DNA of 11,193 nucleotides from an uncultured Bacteroides sp. (GTDB lineage: Bacteria > Bacteroidota > Bacteroidia > Bacteroidales > Bacteroidaceae): NCBI GenBank assembly GCA_900546355.1, contig URCM01000100.1:1-11193 (forward strand), in the 5' to 3' direction. Below, one piece after another: positions 7,886-11,193 of this stretch. Under the pieces are notes generated by a model, which was given only the letters and a program-made list of their open reading frames with translations, was not told the DNA's origin and ran no database searches. A program made the translations under genes and the position numbers. Numbering within the stretch: position 1 is the first letter of the stretch; each line of letters starts with the position of its first letter.

Positions 7886-7954
7886 GAATATATACTGCAT
7901 GAGCGGTTGAATATATACTTCATCGGCTCACGAATATATACTTCATCGGCAAAG
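7886..7954. repeat. Three tandem 23-bp repeats (GAATATATACTTCATCGGC core)
   Basis: Units occupy 7886-7908, 7909-7931 and 7932-7954 with an exact 23-bp period. The last two share their first 19 bases and differ only in the final four. The first is diverged after GAATATATACT. A partial fourth match (CAATATATAC) begins at 7865. The array lies about 50-120 bp upstream of the small membrane protein ATG, within its probable leader. Confidence 0.85.
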
Positions 7955-7962
7955 TAAGTACT

Positions 7963-7981
7963 ACTGCATTTTTAATGCAGT
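7963..7981. repeat. Short perfect hairpin
   Basis: ACTGCATT (7963-7970), loop TTT, then AATGCAGT (7974-7981). This is an 8-bp perfect stem without a following T run, in the gap upstream of the small membrane protein gene. It could shape the leader RNA or block read-through from the helicase. Confidence 0.5.
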
Positions 7982-8013
7982 CTAATTGGCAAATTACAGA
8001 TATTCATTTTTTA

Positions 8014-8021
8014 CAAAGATA
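8014..8021 (-). promoter_or_regulatory. Putative -7 element for the 39-aa membrane protein gene
   Basis: The minus strand reads TATCTTTG, a full match to TAnnTTTG, in a gene-free AT-rich gap. Candidate TTTG boxes upstream (plus-strand CAAA at 8036 and 8047) are 14 and 25 bp away, neither ideal. If used, the leader would be about 170 nt and would carry the hairpin and all three tandem repeats. Confidence 0.35.
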
Positions 8022-8221
8022 AAAGCTGAATATATCAAATCTGTTTCAAACAGATGACAATCCTACATTTATATAATGGAAAGAAAAACATTTGTCGTGC
8101 ATTCTTTGTCCAACAAAACGAAGGAAATTCAGTTTGTAACCATTATCTTTGACGAAGGATGTATGATACTTATAAAAATAAGCACCTTATATGGAAAATC
8201 TGCCGTTTCTACAACGCTTTT

Positions 8222-10516
8222 TCATTTGACTTTTAACTTTACCGTTTTCACCTTTCCCGGTATGGTTGTCAACCTTGCTGTGCCGTTTTCGTTTATCTCC
8301 ACATGGGTGTAACGGGCTTCTACAACCACCTTCCCGTCAAGCATGATAACGCCCCACTGCCTGGGGTTGGCTTCCACGGCGCAATAGTTGCCCACGGGTT
8401 TCTGTATGCTGCGGTAGACAGGAGGGACGATGACGCGGGCGCCTGACTTTAGTCCCCATTTCAGCCCCGACTGGAAAGGAAGGGCATTCTGTATAGTGGC
8501 AAGCCGCTCCTGCTGTTTCTGTTCATTCTCCCGCCGGCTGTCCTCACGCATCCTTACCGCACGTGCTTCGGCTTCCGCCTGCAAGCGTGGCACCACCGTG
8601 CCAAAGTCATCCTCCTTGCTTCTTGGATGTTCCGAAGCGATGTATTGCTTTTTCTCACCTGCTGCCGCATGGTAATAGTTTCCTTTCCCGTCGGTAATCA
8701 CGATGCTGCCGTCAGCAAGCTCGCCACAAAGCCAATAGTAGTCATTTACATCGTTTGCAAGGATGCACACGCACTCACGGTACAAGAACGGACGGCTACT
8801 GTCCACCAGCTTGAACTCCTGCCTGCAAGGGGAACTGTCGTATATCCGGAGGTAAAAACCTCTTGGGATGATGTTAAAGTCTCTTATCATCGAACGGCTC
8901 TTGAAAACGTGTTTCGTGCGACTGCAATACTGCATACCTACTTTCAGCATCTCTATCGTTCCAAACCGCAGCACTTTCGGTTTCTCGGTATACAGGGTTT
9001 CGCTCTTCAAATCAATGTAAAATGTCTTGCCAGCATTATCCTCGATTAAGACGATTTCTTCGGGCAGGAACCTTATGCGACGGTATCGGTCGAGTTTCAT
9101 CCGGACATTTCCGTCCGCATCCACGATGCCGACCCGGTTGTCCTTGAACTTCACTGCCGCAAGTTGGTCTCTTACGTCAAATACCGTGAGATATTGCGCC
9201 GCTGCGGTAATGGTTTGTCCCTCTCTCAGTCCCCAAAGCCCGCTTTGCCTGTCCTTGAAAGGCTTCAGTTCTTCGGGCTGCGGCACATTGTTCTCAGGCA
9301 AAGGTATACCGTTTTGCAGATACTCCAGCAGTTGCCCGTGCGACACAATGGTTTCCAACTGCCCACCGTCCTCCAATCTCTCGTCTTTTGCTTGCATCGC
9401 GGCCATGTATGTCACAATTCTCGTATTTGTGTCCGGATAACCTTTCCCTGCCAGCCGCCCCTCGAACATCGCCAGCCAGTCACGGTAAGCCGTAGGCAAG
9501 CCGAACAGGCGGTAAAGCCCCACATTGTCGATTATCATGCAACACTCCTTGCCTTCCGTCTTCCGCAGGCCACGCCCTACCTGTTGCAGGTACTTGGCAA
9601 GTGAGAGTGTAGGACGTGCCAACTGCACAAATTCCACATCCGGACAATCAAATCCCTCACTGAACACGTCCACGTTCACCAACACTTGTATCTTGCCTCT
9701 CTTGAAGTTCTCGACCAACTGTTTGCGCACGTTGGCGGGCGTCTTGCTGTCAATGGCGACGGCGTTCATACCTTTATTATTATAGTATTCGGCAATATTC
9801 CGTGCATGGCTGATGCTGATGGCGTACACGATGCCTTTTTTTCCATTAGCATATTGCCTCACACCTTCATACAGCCTCTCAATGCTTGTCCATCTGTTCA
9901 GCACGGTGTCCATCTCCTTCACTTGAAAATCTCCATCCGCCCCTCTCTTCTCTAAACCGTCAATTAACCGCTGCTCCTCGCAGTCCGGACGGATGGACAC
10001 GTAGTCGAAGGCGGAAAGCCATCCTTGCCGGATAAAGTCCGCTATGCTGTCCGAGGTTATCAGCATGTCAAACAAATCCGTGAAACCCTTGCGGTTCAGC
10101 CGGCAGGGCGTGGCGGTCATGCCCAGTTTCTTGGCATTCGGATAGCGTAGCCACAACTCTTTGTAAGTATCGGCAAGCGCGTGGTGGGCTTCGTCTATCA
10201 CAATCAGACCCGGCCTTTCGTCCCCTGCTTCCTCCCAATGTCGTGACAGCCACTGGATGGACATCGCCTTCACTCTCCCGTTTTCTTTGGAAATACCATA
10301 TCGTGCGACTGTTTCCTCTATCTGCTCCACGAGTTCTCGGCGGTGGGCGACAATCCAGACGCATTTGCCTTGCTCCTCTTTCAAATGGTCATAAATGACA
10401 GCAGCAAGCAGGTGGGTTTTGCCTGTTCCTGTAGGCATCTGTACCATGACGCTATTGACTTGTTTCCATTCAGTCATAAGCGAATGTTTGATGCTGTGTT
10501 GGTAATTCCGTAGCAT
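8222..10516 (-). CDS. SF2 DEAD/DEAH-box helicase with C-terminal WG beta repeats
   Basis: A 764-aa protein. The helicase core (about 1-345) has PTGTGKT (28-34), AHRREL (57-62), DEAH (108-111), TATP (134-137), a motif V region NVDVFSEGFDCPDVEFVQLA (280-299) and QQVGRGLR (311-318). The layout resembles RadD/YejH and type I/III restriction-type SF2 helicases. From about 427 it changes to WG-like repeats: LWGLREGQ, then LAAVKFKDNRVGIVDADGNV. A further pair, LKWGLKSGARVIVPPVY and WGVIMLDGKVVVEARY, lies at about 685-735, after a charged helix (644-678). The frame extends to a GTG at 10597, but that start lies inside IS-like sequence; ATG 10516 (MLRNYQHS) begins just before the Q-motif region. No zinc-binding cysteines of RadD are evident. 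It appears to stand alone, without nuclease or methylase partners. DNA unwinding or repair is likely, and defence is only a possibility. Confidence 0.85.
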   Translation of the reverse strand: MLRNYQHSIKHSLMTEWKQVNSVMVQMPTGTGKTHLLAAVIYDHLKEEQGKCVWIVAHRRELVEQIEETVARYGISKENGRVKAMSIQWLSRHWEEAGDERPGLIVIDEAHHALADTYKELWLRYPNAKKLGMTATPCRLNRKGFTDLFDMLITSDSIADFIRQGWLSAFDYVSIRPDCEEQRLIDGLEKRGADGDFQVKEMDTVLNRWTSIERLYEGVRQYANGKKGIVYAISISHARNIAEYYNNKGMNAVAIDSKTPANVRKQLVENFKRGKIQVLVNVDVFSEGFDCPDVEFVQLARPTLSLAKYLQQVGRGLRKTEGKECCMIIDNVGLYRLFGLPTAYRDWLAMFEGRLAGKGYPDTNTRIVTYMAAMQAKDERLEDGGQLETIVSHGQLLEYLQNGIPLPENNVPQPEELKPFKDRQSGLWGLREGQTITAAAQYLTVFDVRDQLAAVKFKDNRVGIVDADGNVRMKLDRYRRIRFLPEEIVLIEDNAGKTFYIDLKSETLYTEKPKVLRFGTIEMLKVGMQYCSRTKHVFKSRSMIRDFNIIPRGFYLRIYDSSPCRQEFKLVDSSRPFLYRECVCILANDVNDYYWLCGELADGSIVITDGKGNYYHAAAGEKKQYIASEHPRSKEDDFGTVVPRLQAEAEARAVRMREDSRRENEQKQQERLATIQNALPFQSGLKWGLKSGARVIVPPVYRSIQKPVGNYCAVEANPRQWGVIMLDGKVVVEARYTHVEINENGTARLTTIPGKVKTVKLKVK

Positions 10517-10585
10517 GGGTATACAGAGCGAGTCTTTGATAAATTGAAAATACGCCAAAGAGCGGTATATACTGTAAGCACTCAA

Positions 10586-10629
10586 TTTAGGGCACACCCC
10601 TTTGAAAGGGCACTTTTCAGTGCCCTAAA
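10586..10629. repeat. Nested inverted repeats upstream of the helicase
   Basis: TTTAGGGCAC (10586-10595) and GTGCCCTAAA (10620-10629) form a perfect 10-bp inverted repeat. Between them lies CCCTTT-G-AAAGGG (10598-10610). A second AGGGCAC (10607-10613) can pair with the same GTGCCCT (10620-10626) over a 6-nt loop. Two alternative hairpins therefore compete for one right arm. It may be a terminator for the IS66-like remnant (weak TTTC tail on the minus strand) or a switch-like leader for the helicase. Confidence 0.6.
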
Positions 10630-10653
10630 CCGAGTTTTGTTAATTAATTGGTT

Positions 10654-10743
10654 TTAGGCTTTCCGCTCCTGTTCTTCGTCAGATAGCCCGCTATCTTCCT
10701 CATCACAGAAGCGAAAATGCCTCAAAAACTCATTCCAAATCAT
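10654..10743 (-). CDS. 29-aa acidic ORF fragment inside the IS66-like element
   Basis: Reads MIWNEFLRHFRFCDEEDSGLSD then EEQERKA and stops at 10654-10656. It is in frame with the IS66-like first ORF, after the TGA at 10756-10758, and may be the C-terminal end of another IS gene brought in by the internal deletion. I do not recognise the sequence. There is no clear ribosome binding site, and it may not be translated. Confidence 0.25.
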   Translation of the reverse strand: MIWNEFLRHFRFCDEEDSGLSDEEQERKA

Positions 10744-10755
10744 CGCACGATAAAT

Positions 10756-10935
10756 TCAAAACAGCTTCTTAAACCATTTTTGGAAAATGTTATAAGAGAC
10801 TTTGTTCTTGACACAAAACGATTGGAGAGATTCTCCATGAGGCAATGCCTCACTCTGGTACTGAAAGTAAAACCTTTCAAGATCTTCACTGCTATACATA
10901 ATGCTATAAATTGGGTTGGCAGCGAAGGTAGTCAT
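10756..10935 (-). pseudogene. IS66 accessory protein (first ORF), N-terminal fragment
   Basis: Fifty-nine residues starting MTTFAANPIYSIMYSSEDL and ending FQKWFKKLF. From memory, this matches the N-terminal part of the first ORF of Bacteroidales IS66-family elements, a helix-turn-helix accessory protein of about 110-130 aa (SFCVKNKVSYNIFQKW looks like the HTH part). The frame is lost right after QKWFK, where a longer KDTR-type continuation is usual, so only about half the protein remains. The ATG at 10935 is preferred to the in-frame TTG at 10944. No tnpB or tnpC genes follow. Confidence 0.55.
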
Positions 10936-10996
10936 TTCAATCAATAGGCTTTTTTTTGGACTGCTTACTAACTGATTAAAAAGATGAAATATGACG

Positions 10997-11017
10997 TGTC
11001 CTATGTGCGATAGGACA
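10997..11017. repeat. Perfect 8-bp hairpin
   Basis: TGTCCTAT (10997-11004), loop GTGCG, then ATAGGACA (11010-11017). No T run follows on either strand. It stands 12 bp before a longer hairpin, and the two may form one structured unit. Confidence 0.55.
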
Positions 11018-11028
11018 TGAAGATAAGT

Positions 11029-11064
11029 CCGTAGGCTGGCGAATATAGCTTCGTCAGCCTACGG
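11029..11064. repeat. 15-bp hairpin related to the 23-bp tandem repeats
   Basis: CCGTAGGCTGGCGAA (11029-11043), loop TATAGC, then TTCGTCAGCCTACGG (11050-11064). The stem is fully paired apart from one G-T. Its centre, GGCTGGCGAATATAGCTTC followed by GTCAGC, resembles the tandem unit at 7925-7950 (GGCTCACGAATATATACTTC then ATCGGC). Both may belong to a dispersed repeat family of this genome. Confidence 0.65.
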
Positions 11065-11111
11065 ATATAGGTATATTAAAAATGTTTCGTGATGATTTTA
11101 GAACCTGTCGT

Positions 11112-11192
11112 TTAAATTTTGATCAGGTTTATTTCGAGATAATAGTCCGTTAAAAATTCACCATATCGGCTAAGCGGCTTCTGCCACAAAGC
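11112..11192 (-). CDS. Unresolved partial reading frame at the right edge
   Basis: Two minus-strand frames enter from the right. One gives 26 codons (ALWQKPLSRYGEFLTDYYLE then INLIKI, stop at 11112-11114). The other gives GFVAEAA and stops at 11170-11172. Either could be the C-terminus of a gene lying outside the window, possibly a transposase given the surroundings. I cannot choose between them or name a family. Confidence 0.25.
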   Translation of the reverse strand, partial: ALWQKPLSRYGEFLTDYYLEINLIKI

Positions 11193-11193
11193 C

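Larger units (their letters stand above)
7838..8221. other. Gene-free interval with tandem repeats, a hairpin and a promoter-like site
   Basis: This 384-bp AT-rich interval separates the helicase 3' end from the small membrane protein gene. It holds the 23-bp tandem repeats, the ACTGCATT hairpin and a TATCTTTG box, each listed separately. I see no convincing gene or RNA gene. The only open frame of note, from 8076 on the plus strand, runs antisense into the helicase. Confidence 0.6.
10574..10968 (-). mobile_element. Internally deleted IS66-like element
   Basis: On the minus strand the left end reads GTAAGCAGTCC from 10968, about 33 bp before the ATG of an IS66-type first ORF. At 10574 the plus strand reads GTAAGCACTC, an inverted match (10 of the first 12 bases). 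IS66-family ends begin with GTAA. The implied element is only 395 bp and lacks tnpB and tnpC, so it cannot move by itself. Flanking 8-mers (TATATACT before 10574, TAACTGAT after 10968) do not match, so there is no visible target duplication. It lies just upstream of the helicase start and may have replaced that gene's natural promoter region. Confidence 0.5.
10969..11193. other. Mostly gene-free right edge with two hairpins
   Basis: AT-rich sequence beyond the IS66-like end. It contains two strong hairpins (listed separately), an AACCTG...CAGGTT inverted pair (11102-11107 / 11124-11129), and the tail of an unresolved minus-strand gene. No other gene is visible. Confidence 0.5.

Noticed and set aside
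7886..7954. CRISPR array
   Set aside because: The units are directly adjacent with no unique spacers and no cas genes nearby. This is a simple tandem repeat.
8076..8312. 78-codon plus-strand frame (MERKTFVVHSLSNK...) downstream of the helicase
   Set aside because: It runs 91 bp antisense into the helicase C-terminus, has no clear ribosome binding site, and its second half mirrors the helicase codons. The first 45 residues look passable, so it is rejected with some reserve.
10517..10597. N-terminal extension of the helicase to a GTG start (MCPKLSAYSIYR...)
   Set aside because: The extension begins inside the IS-like inverted repeats and crosses the presumed IS end. The ATG at 10516 begins the conserved RNYQ segment.
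10717..10947. 76-codon plus-strand frame near the right side
   Set aside because: It is antisense to the IS66-like first ORF, whose protein sequence is recognisable.
1..11193. tRNA or rRNA genes
   Set aside because: I saw no cloverleaf-like sequence, tRNA 3' end or conserved rRNA segment on either strand, although no covariance search was possible.

Overview
The window looks like a chromosomal segment of a gut Bacteroidales bacterium (Bacteroides/Phocaeicola-like). The evidence is a typical Bacteroidetes ClpB, a DUF5690-like transporter, several matches to the Bacteroidetes -7 promoter motif TAnnTTTG, and fragments of insertion sequences resembling the IS982 and IS66 families. These assignments come from reading the sequence; no database search was run.

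Left part (1-4200). The first 12 codons of a probable IS982-family transposase leave the window at the left edge. Next comes a minus-strand operon: a DUF5690-type membrane transporter, an FAD-dependent DAO-family oxidoreductase, then etfB. Only etfB reads as near-complete. The transporter has a -1 frameshift near 2747. A deletion has joined its truncated 3' end to the oxidoreductase, which has lost its N-terminal FAD-binding part. The divergent gene at 3223-4083, a putative helix-turn-helix regulator, has an in-frame amber codon. Transporter, flavin dehydrogenase, electron-transfer flavoprotein and regulator suggest a former catabolic module in which ETF took electrons from the oxidised substrate. 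The locus is decaying, and an IS lies where etfA might be expected.

Middle part (4197-7900). A conserved-looking 194-aa protein with a possible cryptic NYN/PIN-like fold is divergent from an intact clpB of 862 aa. clpB ends in a strong hairpin terminator and faces a 39-aa single-pass membrane protein. Upstream of that small gene are three exact-period 23-bp tandem repeats. A related sequence appears as a hairpin 3 kb away, at 11029-11064.

Right part (8222-11193). A 764-aa SF2 (DEAH) helicase carries WG-type beta repeats in its C-terminal half. Just upstream lies a roughly 395-bp internally deleted IS66-like derivative with GTAAGCA-type inverted ends. Two further hairpins and an unresolved partial reading frame close the window.

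I do not see a clearly new multi-gene system. The items most worth checking are the WG-repeat helicase, the three-lesion decay of the ETF-linked locus, the dispersed 23-bp repeat family and the two matching TTATAAAC/GGGCGTTTAT motifs around the broken regulator.
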